Source: Shinella sp. (lineage in GTDB: Bacteria > Pseudomonadota > Alphaproteobacteria > Rhizobiales > Rhizobiaceae). Taken from it: a stretch of DNA of 64,000 bases. Positions 45,237-54,190 of this stretch are shown in pieces; positions within the stretch are counted from its first letter, which is position 1, and the number at the start of each line of letters is the position of its first letter. The stretch covers positions 152,838 to 216,837 of the forward strand of contig QFQX01000002.1 of assembly GCA_003248775.1 (NCBI GenBank), read 5' to 3'. The translations under genes were made by a program, and so were the position numbers. The notes beneath the pieces were generated by a model that did no database searches, was not told the origin of the DNA, and saw nothing but the letters and a program-made list of their open reading frames with translations.

Positions 45237-46571
45237 ATGGACCACCGCAGCAAAGCCAACGCCCCCGTCCTCGACAATTTCTGGATGCCTTTCACCGCGA
45301 ACCGGCAGTTCAAGGCCACGCCGCGGCTGCTGGCTGAAGCGGAAGGCATGTACTACACCGACATAGACGGCAACAAGGTGCTCGACGGCACCGCCGGCCT
45401 GTGGTGTTGCAACGCCGGCCACGGCCGCAAGAAGATCGTTGAAGCCGTTGAACGCCAGATCCGCACGCTGGATTTCGCTCCGACCTTCCAGATGGGCCAT
45501 CCGGCCGCTTTCGATTTCGCCGCCAAGCTTGCGGCCCACGCACCGGGTGGCGCTGCCGCTCAGCTCGACCGAGTATTCTTCACCGGCTCCGGCTCCGAAT
45601 CCGTCGATACCGCCCTCAAGATCGCCATCGCCTACCAGCGCGCAATCGGCCAGGGCACCCGCACCCGCATCATCGGCCGTGAGAAGGGCTATCACGGCGT
45701 CGGCTTCGGCGGCATTTCCGTCGGCGGCCTCGTCAACAACCGTCGTATGTTCCCGCAGATCCCTACCGACCACATGCGCCACACGCTGGACCTCGAGCGC
45801 AACGCCTTCTCCAAGGGTCTGCCGCAGCACGGCATCGAACTGGCGGAAGATCTGGAACGGCTGGTCGCGCTTCACGGCGCCGAAACGATCGCTGCCGTCA
45901 TCGTCGAGCCGATGTCCGGTTCGGCCGGCGTCATCCTGCCGCCGAAGGGCTATCTGGAGCGCATTCGCGCCATTGCCGACAAATACGGCATCCTGGTAAT
46001 CTTCGACGAAGTCATCACCGGCTTCGGCCGCCTCGGCACGCCGTTCGCTACCGACTACTTCGGTGTGACGCCGGATCTCGTCACGACGGCAAAGGGCATC
46101 ACCAACGGTACGATCCCGATGGGCGCCGTATTCGCCAGCCGCAAGGTCTATGACGGCCTGATGGTTGGCCCGGAGAACGCCATCGAACTGTTCCATGGCT
46201 ACACCTATTCCGGTCACCCGGTCGCCTGCGCCGCCGGTCTCGCCACAATGGAAATCTACGAGGAAGAAGGCCTGCTGACGCGCGCCGCAGGCCTCGAGGA
46301 ATACTGGCAGGAAGCCCTGCATTCGCTGAAAGGCCAGCCGCACATCATCGACATCCGCAACATCGGTCTCGTCGGCGCAATCGAACTTGCACCGCGCGAC
46401 GGCGCTCCGGGCACCCGTGCCTATGACGTCTTCGTCGATTGCTTCAAGAAGGGCACCCTGATCCGCGTTACCGGCGACATCATCGCGCTCTCCCCGCCGC
46501 TGATCGTCGAAAAGGAACAGATCGACACGATCGTTTCCACGATTGCCGACGCCCTGAAGCGCGCAGCCTGA
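45237..46571 (+). CDS. Omega-amino-acid (beta-alanine):pyruvate transaminase
   Basis: The 444-residue class III PLP aminotransferase opens with DNFWMPFTANRQFKATPRLL and contains DGTAGLWCCNAGHGR, sequences characteristic of beta-alanine:pyruvate transaminases. VIFDEVITGFGRLG contains the Asp that binds the pyridine nitrogen, and TTAKGITNG holds the Schiff-base Lys. It moves the amino group of beta-alanine or other omega-amines to pyruvate, giving malonate semialdehyde. The XRE-cupin regulator is divergent. AAAGGAG precedes the ATG, and a good terminator follows the stop. Confidence 0.9.
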   Translation: MDHRSKANAPVLDNFWMPFTANRQFKATPRLLAEAEGMYYTDIDGNKVLDGTAGLWCCNAGHGRKKIVEAVERQIRTLDFAPTFQMGHPAAFDFAAKLAAHAPGGAAAQLDRVFFTGSGSESVDTALKIAIAYQRAIGQGTRTRIIGREKGYHGVGFGGISVGGLVNNRRMFPQIPTDHMRHTLDLERNAFSKGLPQHGIELAEDLERLVALHGAETIAAVIVEPMSGSAGVILPPKGYLERIRAIADKYGILVIFDEVITGFGRLGTPFATDYFGVTPDLVTTAKGITNGTIPMGAVFASRKVYDGLMVGPENAIELFHGYTYSGHPVACAAGLATMEIYEEEGLLTRAAGLEEYWQEALHSLKGQPHIIDIRNIGLVGAIELAPRDGAPGTRAYDVFVDCFKKGTLIRVTGDIIALSPPLIVEKEQIDTIVSTIADALKRAA

Positions 46572-46579
46572 TAAAAAGG

Positions 46580-46613
46580 AAACAGCCAGCCCGAAAAACC
46601 GGGCTGGCTGTTT
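46580..46613 (+). terminator. Terminator after the transaminase
   Basis: AAACAGCCAGCCCG pairs with CGGGCTGGCTGTTT (14 bp) around a 6-nt A-rich loop, starting 9 bp after the stop. The stem closes with TTT on the plus strand and has A residues at its base. Between here and rhaK (46692) lies only a second hairpin, CTGAGTTCC/GGAACTCAG (46672-46695), that overlaps the rhaK stop codon. Confidence 0.78.
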
Positions 46614-46691
46614 CAAACCACATATTGCTTCAAGGGGCTCTTCCCGCCGATGAGCCGAGCTCGTTCGGCCACTGAGTTCCTCAAACGGAAC

Positions 46692-48071
46692 TCAGCCGAT
46701 CTCCACCGCCTGACGCCACTGCTCCCGATAGCCACCAAGGTCAAGCGACGGCTCATGCCGTATCGCTCCCGAGACCTCCGGCCGCATTCCGGTCAGCATG
46801 GCCGCCCCGAGCGCCGTACCGCTCAGTGAATCGCCGGCCTGTATGGCGACCTCCCTGCCCGTCGCCGACGCCAGCGCCGTCAGATAGACCGCGTTCCGGC
46901 TCATCGGTCCCTCGACAACGATCTGTCCCTCCGCGCCGATCAAATCGAGACAGACCTCGGTCATCAGCGCCATATAGAGCGAGGCAGCAACGACCTTTTC
47001 AGCGTCCGAAGCGGGCGAGCCGATCCATTGCATCCGGCGTCCCGGAAATGGACCGGAACCCTCGACGACATTCGGCAGGATCATCAGCGACTTGCCGATG
47101 ACCGTATAGACCACTGCATCCAGATCACCGTCAGGCATAGTGAGTCCCTGCGTCAGAACTTCGAATTCGCGGCCGCCCATGAAGCGTGCCGAAGGCGTGG
47201 CCCTGCCGAAGGCATTGACGTTGGCGAGGCTGTCGCGTTCCGGCGTCAACGCATCAAGATTCCCCGGTGTCGCGAAACACACCACCCAGGTTCCCGTCGA
47301 GACAACGGAAAAGGGCGGTTCGCAGGAAACAAGATGAGGCAGCAGCGACGCATTGGAATCGTGAATGCCACAATAGACAGGCACGGAACGTTCCAACCCC
47401 AGCACCGCGCAAAGCTCAGGCCGTACAGGTCCCAGAGCGTCGAAGGCCGAACGGATCGGAGCCATGCGGTCGCGGATGCCGAGACGATCCACCAGCGATG
47501 AGAATTCGCCTTTCGCCGGATTCCAGAGATCCGTGTGGCACCCGAGCGACGTCGCCTCGTTGGCCACCACCCCGCTCAGCCGCCACGCCCAGTATTGCGG
47601 ATAGGTGAGAATGGCCCAGACGCGTTCGAACGCCTCCGGAAAGGCGCTCTTCTGGAAATGTAGCTGCGCACCGAGATTGAGGCCCGCGGAAAGGGCGGGC
47701 GAGCATGTCTCGGAGAATTCCGGCCGGAGCCCTGCATAGTTCTCGCGGATTGCCTGCGGGTATTCGAACTCGTAATCGAGCACCGGCAGCGCCAGTTCTC
47801 CGTCCTTGCCCAGCAGCACCGCGCTCGCACCGTGAGTGGTGATGGAAATCGCGTCGAAACCCGGAGCCCGGGCGAATTCCGCAAGTGTTGCCTGAATGAA
47901 GGACCACAGTGCCTCGATATCATAATGCGGATAGGGCGGCACGGCGATGACGGTGTTCGGCGTCTTGCGCACTGCGATTTCGGCACCGCTCTTCCCATCC
48001 AGCAACACCACCTTGGCATTGGTCTTGCCGATATCGATGACGGCGACCCGCTCGTATTTCGTATCCGTCAT
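46692..48071 (-). CDS. rhaK: L-rhamnulose kinase of the rhizobial type (FGGY family)
   Basis: The 459-residue FGGY-family kinase has the ATP phosphate-loop region VAVIDIGKTNAKVVLLD at the N-terminus and VVSTGTWVVC plus GIHDSNASLLPHL in the middle. In Rhizobium leguminosarum RhaK is the sugar kinase of rhamnose catabolism and is also needed for activity of the RhaSTPQ importer. I chose the ATG at 48071 (MTDTKYERV), which overlaps the rhaU stop by 4 bp. The open frame to 48155 only reads through rhaU. It is the last gene of rhaRSTPQUK. Confidence 0.9.
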   Translation of the reverse strand: MTDTKYERVAVIDIGKTNAKVVLLDGKSGAEIAVRKTPNTVIAVPPYPHYDIEALWSFIQATLAEFARAPGFDAISITTHGASAVLLGKDGELALPVLDYEFEYPQAIRENYAGLRPEFSETCSPALSAGLNLGAQLHFQKSAFPEAFERVWAILTYPQYWAWRLSGVVANEATSLGCHTDLWNPAKGEFSSLVDRLGIRDRMAPIRSAFDALGPVRPELCAVLGLERSVPVYCGIHDSNASLLPHLVSCEPPFSVVSTGTWVVCFATPGNLDALTPERDSLANVNAFGRATPSARFMGGREFEVLTQGLTMPDGDLDAVVYTVIGKSLMILPNVVEGSGPFPGRRMQWIGSPASDAEKVVAASLYMALMTEVCLDLIGAEGQIVVEGPMSRNAVYLTALASATGREVAIQAGDSLSGTALGAAMLTGMRPEVSGAIRHEPSLDLGGYREQWRQAVEIG

Positions 48072-48391
48072 GGCAGGTGGAACACCGTGACCAGATCGGT
48101 GGCGACCGGTGAGTTGTCCGGATTGCTCGCCATGATATCGGCCATGTGAGCCCACCAGCGCTTCATCACCGGATGCTCCGGAAGGCTCGCCATGCCATGG
48201 GTCTTCGGGCGCGTCAGGACACCGAACAGCGTGTTGGTCGCGCGGTCCAGATGGATCGAATAATCGCTGACGCCGGCCTCGTGCAGAAGATCAACGAGAT
48301 CCGGCCAGATCTCGTCATGGCGCTTCCTGTATTCTGCCTCCATGCCGGGATTGAGCTTCATCTTGAAGGCGTGTTTTTCCAGCTCGGACAT
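48068..48391 (-). CDS. rhaU: L-rhamnose mutarotase
   Basis: The 107-residue protein (also called RhaM) interconverts the alpha and beta anomers of L-rhamnose so that RhaI can use either. HAFKMKLNPGMEAEYRKRHDEIWPDL, with the conserved His, and the WWAHMADIM motif are diagnostic. It overlaps rhaQ by 1 bp and rhaK by 4 bp, so translation is coupled in the operon. Confidence 0.92.
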   Translation of the reverse strand: MSELEKHAFKMKLNPGMEAEYRKRHDEIWPDLVDLLHEAGVSDYSIHLDRATNTLFGVLTRPKTHGMASLPEHPVMKRWWAHMADIMASNPDNSPVATDLVTVFHLP

Positions 48392-49407
48392 CAGCTTTTC
48401 CTCGCGTTGCGAATGCGGCGGCCGATGATGGGCAGCGCGATGGTGACGATCAGAAGCAGGCCGATGAAGATCGACATGACGATGCCCGGAACGTTCAGAA
48501 GGCCGAGGCCGAAGGTAACGAGACCCATGACGAAAGCGGCGATGACGACGCCCGCGATGGTGCCCGCACCGCCGAGGATCGAGACTCCGCCGAGAACCAC
48601 CATGGTCACGACCTCAAGCTCCCACCCTTGAGCGATCGAAGGACGGGTCGAGCCAAGGCGCGAGGTGAGGCAGACGGCCGCGATACCGCTCATCAGGCCG
48701 GTGAGTACGAACAGGATGAACTTTACCCGCTCGACCGGAATGCCGGAGAAACGCGCTGCAAGCGGATTGTTGCCGATCACATAGACCTGCCGGCCGAAAT
48801 TCGTCGCATGCAGAAGAATGGCGAAGACACCAGCGAGAACGAGGAAGAGCACGAATTCGAAGGAGAAGACCCAGAAGACATAGCCCTGGCCGAAATAGCC
48901 GAAATCCGCGGGATATTTGCCATAGGCCTGATCGCCGAGGACAATATAGGAAATGCCGCGGAAAAGGCTCATCGTGCCGATGGTGACGACGATGGACGGC
49001 AGTTTCAGCCCCGCAACCATCAGCCCGTTGAACGCGCCGCAGGCAAGGCCGACGCCGATGCCGATGGCGACGAGGCCGGGCGTGCCGACACCCATCTGAA
49101 CGGCGGCGCCCATGGCGGTCGATGCAAGCGCGATGATGGCGGCGACCGAAAGATCGATTTCGCCGGCAATGATGAGCAGCGCCATGGCGAAGGCGATCAT
49201 CGCCTTTTCGGTGAAGTTGAAAGTCGCGTCCGACAGGTTCCAGGCATCGAGGAAGTAGGGCGAAGCCAGCGAATTGGCGATGAAGATCACCACGGCGACG
49301 CCGAACAGCAGGACTTCCCAGCTTCCCATCAATCGCTTGAAGGGTGTGCCCAGCCGATCCGGAATCTGGCGGCGTGTCACGACGTTTTCGGAAGCTGCGA
49401 CGGTCAT
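48391..49407 (-). CDS. rhaQ: Rhamnose ABC transporter permease
   Basis: The 338-residue CUT2 permease has 8-10 membrane segments and the class motif IIAGEIDLSVAAIIALAS. It forms a channel with RhaP for rhamnose uptake. It overlaps rhaP by 4 bp (ATGA at 49404-49407) and starts after GAGGTG. Gene order S-T-P-Q-U-K is that of the rhizobial rhamnose operon. Confidence 0.9.
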   Translation of the reverse strand: MTVAASENVVTRRQIPDRLGTPFKRLMGSWEVLLFGVAVVIFIANSLASPYFLDAWNLSDATFNFTEKAMIAFAMALLIIAGEIDLSVAAIIALASTAMGAAVQMGVGTPGLVAIGIGVGLACGAFNGLMVAGLKLPSIVVTIGTMSLFRGISYIVLGDQAYGKYPADFGYFGQGYVFWVFSFEFVLFLVLAGVFAILLHATNFGRQVYVIGNNPLAARFSGIPVERVKFILFVLTGLMSGIAAVCLTSRLGSTRPSIAQGWELEVVTMVVLGGVSILGGAGTIAGVVIAAFVMGLVTFGLGLLNVPGIVMSIFIGLLLIVTIALPIIGRRIRNARKS

Positions 49408-50402
49408 GCGGTCACCTCATGGGTATCCTTGGCTGCGCGGTCGCGCAGGATGATGCGGCCCTTCTTGCGCTCGGCGCGGGCATTGAAGACGACGGCCAGC
49501 ACGATCACGATGCCGGAAATGGCCATCTGGGCAAACGGCGAGATACCGATCACCGGCAACGCATTCTTGATGACGCCGAGGAAAAGCGCGCCGAGAACGG
49601 TTCCGACCACGGTCCCGATACCACCGGCAATCGATACGCCGCCGATCACGTTCGCCGCGACGCTATCGAGTTCGAAACCGGCCGCGATATCGACATAGGC
49701 AACCGCATAGCGCGAAACCCAGAGATAGCCGGCAAGCCCCGCAAGCGCACCCGAGACCACGAAGGCGAGAAAACGCGCCCGGCCGATATCGATGCCGGCA
49801 TAGACGGCAGCCGTCGGGTTGCCGCCAGCGGCATAGGTCGAGCGACCAAAGGGGGTGCGGGTCAGGACGAACCAGATCAGGAAAACGATGGCGATTGCCA
49901 CCCAGGACAGGATCGGCAGCCCGAGCACAACGAGACGCGGCAGATTGAGGAAATCGGGGGTCATCTGGTGCGCATTGACCCAGCTGCCGCCCGAAAGCAC
50001 GAAGGCCATGCCGCGATAGATCGTCAGAGTGCCGAGCGTCACCACAATCGGCGGAATCTGCAGGAGCCAGACGAGAAAGCCGTTGATCGCGCCAAGGGCT
50101 GCGCCGATCACGACGGCCAGGACGATCAGCAGCGCCAGCGGCAGGCCCGGATAAGCGGCATCGAGCATCGCGACCGCCATGCCGGTAAACGCCAGATTGG
50201 CGGCAACCGAGAGATCGATCGACTTGGTCAGGATGACCGTCATCTGGCCAAGCGCCAGAATGATCAGGATCGACGTGTCGTTGAAGATGTTGGCGAGGTT
50301 TCCGGGCGTGGCGAAATTGGATGCCCGGGTCGAGAAGCCGGCGATCATGATGATGATGATCAGGCCGAGCAACAATTCGCGGTTTTTCAGGAGACGTTGC
50401 AT
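49404..50402 (-). CDS. rhaP: Rhamnose ABC transporter permease
   Basis: The ~332-residue CUT2 permease contains ILTKSIDLSVAANLAFTG and NVIGGVSIAGGIG, typical of the class, and pairs with RhaQ. I chose the ATG at 50402 (MQRLLKNREL), preceded by AAGGAC; an in-frame ATG at 50420 overlaps the end of rhaT and would add six residues. Both are possible. Confidence 0.9.
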   Translation of the reverse strand: MQRLLKNRELLLGLIIIIMIAGFSTRASNFATPGNLANIFNDTSILIILALGQMTVILTKSIDLSVAANLAFTGMAVAMLDAAYPGLPLALLIVLAVVIGAALGAINGFLVWLLQIPPIVVTLGTLTIYRGMAFVLSGGSWVNAHQMTPDFLNLPRLVVLGLPILSWVAIAIVFLIWFVLTRTPFGRSTYAAGGNPTAAVYAGIDIGRARFLAFVVSGALAGLAGYLWVSRYAVAYVDIAAGFELDSVAANVIGGVSIAGGIGTVVGTVLGALFLGVIKNALPVIGISPFAQMAISGIVIVLAVVFNARAERKKGRIILRDRAAKDTHEVTA

Positions 50403-50412
50403 TGAAATGTCC

Positions 50413-51945
50413 TTACGCATTGCCGGTCGCGGCGCGCACCAGCGTCTCGGCGGTGAGGCCCTGACGCGGGTAGATGCCGGCCTGAAGGCCCTCGCGCATC
50501 ACCATGACGCGATCCGACATGCCGAGGATCTCGGGCAGTTCGGAGGAGATCATGATGATCGAGAGGCCTTCGCTCGCGAGTTCGGAGATGAAGCCGTGGA
50601 CGGCGGCCTTGGAGCCGATGTCGATGCCCTTGGTCGGTTCGTCGAGGATGATGACCTTCGGCTGGGTGGCAAGCCACTTGCCGATGACCACCTTCTGCTG
50701 GTTGCCACCCGAAAGCGTTCCGACCGGAACGGAAAGGGCAGCGGCGCGAAGATCCAGCCGTTCGGCATATTTGCGGGCAAGCGAGAACTCGTTGATCGCT
50801 TTCAGGAAGCCCCTTGCCGATGTGCGGGCAAGCGACGGCAGCGACATGTTCTGGTAGATCGGCATTTCGAGCGCCAGACCATGGCGACCACGCTCTTCCG
50901 GCACATAGACGATGCCGGCGGCGATGGCGTCCGCAGGGGAGCGGATCACGACGTCTCGTCCCTCGAGCGTCAACGCCCCGGACGCCGGCACGGTGATGCC
51001 GAACAGCGACTGACAAAGCTCAGAACGACCCGCGCCGATCAGGCCGTAAACGCCGAGGATCTCGCCCTTCTTCAGCTCGAAGGAAATGTCGCGGAATTCC
51101 GTCTCATGGCAGTAGCGCTCAACGGCAAGCACCGTGCCGCCGATCGCAACCTCCACCTTGGGGAAGACGTCATGCACGTCGCGACCGACCATCAGGCGGA
51201 CGATTTCATCCTGCGGCGTATCCTTGAGGACGCCGGCGCCGACCATCTTGCCATCACGGAAAACGGCATAGTTCTCGGCAATCTCGTAGACCTCGTCGAA
51301 CTTGTGGCTGATGAACAGGATCGCCTTGCCCTGCCGCTTCAGGCTCTCGACGATGCGGAAAAGGTCGTCGATCTCCTTGCGCGAAAGAGCGGCCGTCGGC
51401 TCGTCCATGATGACGATGCGCGCTTCGACAGAGAGTGCGCGAGCGATTGCCACCAGATGACGCTGCGCGATCGAAAGATCCTTCAGGCGGATCGTCGGGT
51501 CGATATTGCTTTCAAGCTCCGCCATCAGTTCGCGAGCGCGCTGGTTGATGGTCTTCCAGTCGATCAGGCCGAAACGCGTGCGGGGCGCATGGCCGAGGAA
51601 AATGTTCTCGCCGACAGTCAGCTCGTCGAAAAGCACGGTTTCCTGATGGATCGCGGTCACGCCCGCATCGATCGCGGCCTGCGCGCTGGCAAAGGTCATC
51701 GCCTGACCATCGATCAGGATTTCGCCCTCGTTCGGGCGATAGATACCGGTCAGGATCTTCACGAGCGTCGACTTGCCCGCGCCGTTCTCGCCGATCAACG
51801 CCGTCACCTTGCCGGGATACAGCGCGATGTTCACGCCATCGAGCGCCTTCACTCCGGGAAAGATCTGGGAAATGCCACGCATCTCGAGGATGGGCGTGTC
51901 AGCGGGCGATGGCGTAGTATCGAGAGACTTGGCTTGAACGGTCAT
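50413..51945 (-). CDS. rhaT: Rhamnose ABC transporter ATP-binding protein (two domains)
   Basis: The 510-residue tandem ATPase has GENGAGKST (first Walker A) and DEPTAAL, then a second domain with the degenerate GLIGAGRSE Walker A, LSGGNQQKVVIG signature and DEPTKGID. In rhizobial nomenclature RhaT is the ATPase of the rhamnose importer, not the E. coli proton symporter of the same name. I chose the ATG at 51945 (MTVQAKSLD). The apparent upstream extension to 52095 runs through the RIME-type repeat and is not coding. Confidence 0.9.
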   Translation of the reverse strand: MTVQAKSLDTTPSPADTPILEMRGISQIFPGVKALDGVNIALYPGKVTALIGENGAGKSTLVKILTGIYRPNEGEILIDGQAMTFASAQAAIDAGVTAIHQETVLFDELTVGENIFLGHAPRTRFGLIDWKTINQRARELMAELESNIDPTIRLKDLSIAQRHLVAIARALSVEARIVIMDEPTAALSRKEIDDLFRIVESLKRQGKAILFISHKFDEVYEIAENYAVFRDGKMVGAGVLKDTPQDEIVRLMVGRDVHDVFPKVEVAIGGTVLAVERYCHETEFRDISFELKKGEILGVYGLIGAGRSELCQSLFGITVPASGALTLEGRDVVIRSPADAIAAGIVYVPEERGRHGLALEMPIYQNMSLPSLARTSARGFLKAINEFSLARKYAERLDLRAAALSVPVGTLSGGNQQKVVIGKWLATQPKVIILDEPTKGIDIGSKAAVHGFISELASEGLSIIMISSELPEILGMSDRVMVMREGLQAGIYPRQGLTAETLVRAATGNA

Positions 51946-51966
51946 GGTCTTTTCGGTTCCTATAAG

Positions 51967-52093
51967 CCCCTCATCCGCCTGCCGGCACCTTCTCCCCGCA
52001 AGCGGGGAGAAGGACGCAAGCCACGCAGCGTCATCCTGTTGTCGGGGCACGTCCCCTCTCCCCGCTTGCGGGGAGAGGGCTAGGGTGAGGGGC
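51967..52093. repeat. RIME/REP-type intergenic repeat between rhaS and rhaT
   Basis: Two GC-rich hairpins occur: CCTTCTCCCCGC/GCGGGGAGAAGG (51988-52013) and CCCTCTCCCCGC/GCGGGGAGAGGG (52054-52079), each a perfect 12-bp stem. The outer ends CCCCTCA (51967) and TGAGGGG (52085) are inverted. This is the form of Rhizobium intergenic mosaic elements as I know them. It occupies most of the 177-bp gap between rhaS and rhaT, where it may stabilise the rhaS transcript. Confidence 0.8.
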
Positions 52094-52122
52094 ACGAGGT
52101 CCTCGCGTTCGGAGATGCAGGA

Positions 52123-53118
52123 TCAGAAGATCTTCGAGAACTGATCGATATTCGATGCGTCGTAGACGAAGGGGTCCGCCATTGCGGCTTCGCCGTTTTC
52201 GCCGATCTTGATCTTGCCCATGCGGCCGGCTTCGATTTCCGAACCCGGAGCGCCGTCGGTATCGCCCTTGACCAGGTGATAGGCGATCTGGGTTGCCGAG
52301 TAACCGAGGTCGATCGGGTTCCAGATGGCGAATTCCTTGGTCGCGCCGGACTTGATGGCGCCTGCCATTTCAGAGGGAAGACCGAGGCCCGTCACGTAGA
52401 CGTCGCCGATCTTGCCAGCATCCTTCACCGCCTGGGAGGCCGCGAGAACGCCGACGGTGGTCGGAGCAACGATGACCTTCACGTTCGGCGAGGACGACAG
52501 CAGGCCGTTGGCTTCGCGGTAGCTCTTGTCGGCGAGGTCATCGCCGTAGACCGTGGTCACCAGGTTGAGGCCGGGGAAGTCCTTCAGCTGCTTCTTCATT
52601 TCCTCGATCCAGATGTTCTGGTTGGTCGAGGTCGTGGTGGCCGACAGGATGGCGAAGTCACCCTTGCCTTCCGGCAGGTGGTCGGCGGCAAGCTTGAGGC
52701 ACATCTTGCCGATCAGCTCGTTGGAAGACGGGTTCAGGTGCATGATGCGACCTTCCGGAGCAACGCCGGAGTCCCACGAGATGACCTTGATGCCGCGCTG
52801 GGCAGCCTTCTTCAGCGCCGGAACGACCGCATCCGGGTCGTTGGCGGAAATCGCGATGGCATCGACGCCCTGCGCGATCAGCGAGTTGATGACTTCGATC
52901 TGGCCTTCGGCCGTCGTGGACGTCGGACCGGTGTAGATGATCTCGACGCCGCCGAGTTCCTTGGCGGCTTCCTGTGCGCCCTTGTTTGCGGCTTCGAAGA
53001 AGCCGTTGCCGAGCGACTTGACCACGAGCGCGATCTTCATGTCGGCGGCGCTTGCGGCAGAACCCATGGCCATGGCGGCAAGGGCGACGCCCGCGAGCAG
53101 TGTCTTTGCAAATTTCAT
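52123..53118 (-). CDS. rhaS: Periplasmic rhamnose-binding protein
   Basis: The 331-residue binding protein has a signal peptide (MKFAKTLLAGVALAAMAMGSAASA) and the RbsB-like fold, with DAIAISANDPDAVVPALKKA and VIAPTTVGVLAASQAV... context, and VKGDTDGAPGSEIEAGRMG near the C-terminus as in RhaS proteins. It captures L-rhamnose for RhaTPQ. I chose the ATG at 53118, after GAGGAATATCAG. It follows rhaR by 55 bp on the same strand. Here RhaS is a transport protein, not the AraC regulator of enteric bacteria. Confidence 0.9.
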   Translation of the reverse strand: MKFAKTLLAGVALAAMAMGSAASAADMKIALVVKSLGNGFFEAANKGAQEAAKELGGVEIIYTGPTSTTAEGQIEVINSLIAQGVDAIAISANDPDAVVPALKKAAQRGIKVISWDSGVAPEGRIMHLNPSSNELIGKMCLKLAADHLPEGKGDFAILSATTTSTNQNIWIEEMKKQLKDFPGLNLVTTVYGDDLADKSYREANGLLSSSPNVKVIVAPTTVGVLAASQAVKDAGKIGDVYVTGLGLPSEMAGAIKSGATKEFAIWNPIDLGYSATQIAYHLVKGDTDGAPGSEIEAGRMGKIKIGENGEAAMADPFVYDASNIDQFSKIF

Positions 53119-53173
53119 CTGATATTCCTCCCAGGTTGATAGACTGCTTGAACTCCCCACGCAGCCGCGGCTC

Positions 53174-53986
53174 TCATGCGACCGACGTGGTATCCTCCTT
53201 CTCGGTCGAAGCCATCGGCTTGACCGTTATGAGCTTTATGCCGGCATTGGTGACCATTACGGCCGCCTCCTCCGGGATCTTGTCATCCGTGATGATCGTC
53301 GAGACATTCTCGAGCGAACACAGGATCAGGCTTGAACGCCGTGAAAACTTGCTGGAATCGACCATGACGATCAGTTCCTCGGCCTGCCGGACCAGCTTCT
53401 GCTCGCTCTGGATCACCAGCGCATCCGATTCCATTACGCCGAGCGCGTTGATGCCCTGCGCGCCGATGAATATGCGGCGGGCATAGAAATTGCGGATCGC
53501 GTCGTTGTCGAAAGGCGAAAGGATCAGGCTCTGGTCGCGATAGATCGCGCCGCCGGGAACCGAAACCGTGCATTTCGAATTCTTGACCAGATGCTCGGCG
53601 ATGGCGAACGAATTGGTCATGACCTGCAGACGGCGGGCAGACATGAAGTGCACCATCTGGAAGGTGGTCGTGCCGCCATTGATGATGATCGAATCGCCTT
53701 CTTCGCAGAGATCGACGGCTGCGCGCGCAATTGCGCGCTTCTTATCGATGTTGACTGATTCTGAAACCCGGAACGGCCGTGCCGCGAGATTTCCAAGCTG
53801 CGGAGGATGTACCGCCTCGGCGCCACCGCGCACCCGGCGCAGTTTGCCCTGTACATGAAGCGACGCAATATCCCTACGGATCGTGGCCTCGGAAGCCTCC
53901 GTCAGTTCAGCGATATCCTGCACGGTGATGACCGGCTTTTCCTGGATCGCGCTTAAGATAATGCGATGTCGTTCGCGTTCGTGCAT
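53174..53986 (-). CDS. rhaR: DeoR-family regulator of rhamnose genes
   Basis: The 270-residue regulator has the DeoR helix-turn-helix (ILSAIQEKPVITVQDIAELTEASEATIRRDIASL) and a C-terminal sugar-phosphate sensor domain (SIIINGGTTTFQMV, FIGAQGI). In R. leguminosarum the DeoR-type RhaR negatively controls both rhaRSTPQUK and rhaDI, with a rhamnose breakdown product as likely inducer. I chose the ATG at 53986, preceded by AGGAGGAG. It is divergent from rhaD; two related operator-like sites lie between them. Confidence 0.9.
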   Translation of the reverse strand: MHERERHRIILSAIQEKPVITVQDIAELTEASEATIRRDIASLHVQGKLRRVRGGAEAVHPPQLGNLAARPFRVSESVNIDKKRAIARAAVDLCEEGDSIIINGGTTTFQMVHFMSARRLQVMTNSFAIAEHLVKNSKCTVSVPGGAIYRDQSLILSPFDNDAIRNFYARRIFIGAQGINALGVMESDALVIQSEQKLVRQAEELIVMVDSSKFSRRSSLILCSLENVSTIITDDKIPEEAAVMVTNAGIKLITVKPMASTEKEDTTSVA

Positions 53987-54029
53987 GGGCTCCTCCTGAG
54001 CTTGATTTATTCCCATTGCTTTTATGCTG

Positions 54030-54046
54030 TCAATCAAAAACGATCA
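54030..54046. promoter_or_regulatory. Candidate RhaR operator, rhaR-proximal
   Basis: TCAATCAAAAACGATCA matches the reverse complement of the site at 54082-54098 in 14 of 17 positions, sharing TCAATCAA-N3-CGATCA. It lies 43 bp before the rhaR start in an AT-rich spacer. Paired inverted sites in a divergent promoter fit a repressor that acts on both transcripts. Confidence 0.5.
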
Positions 54047-54081
54047 AAAAAGATAATATTGCACCGCACAATGAATATTTA

Positions 54082-54098
54082 TGATCGAAATTGATTGA
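54082..54098. promoter_or_regulatory. Candidate RhaR operator, rhaD-proximal
   Basis: TGATCGAAATTGATTGA is the inverted partner of the site at 54030-54046, with 52 bp between their left ends (about five helical turns), which would place both on one face of the DNA. It lies about 90 bp before the rhaD start. Confidence 0.5.
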
Positions 54099-54190
54099 CA
54101 ACTATCGGATCGATGCGCGATACCATCGACCAGAAGGAGATGGTCCGTTTAGTGAAGCGGTCCATGAATCGACACGCAAGGGAGGAAGCA

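Noticed and set aside
51946..52095. Apparent N-terminal extension of RhaT
   Set aside because: It translates the RIME-type repeat. The ABC homology begins just after the ATG at 51945.
52123..53118. AraC-type regulator RhaS as in enteric bacteria
   Set aside because: The protein has a signal peptide and a sugar-binding fold; in rhizobia the name belongs to the transport receptor.
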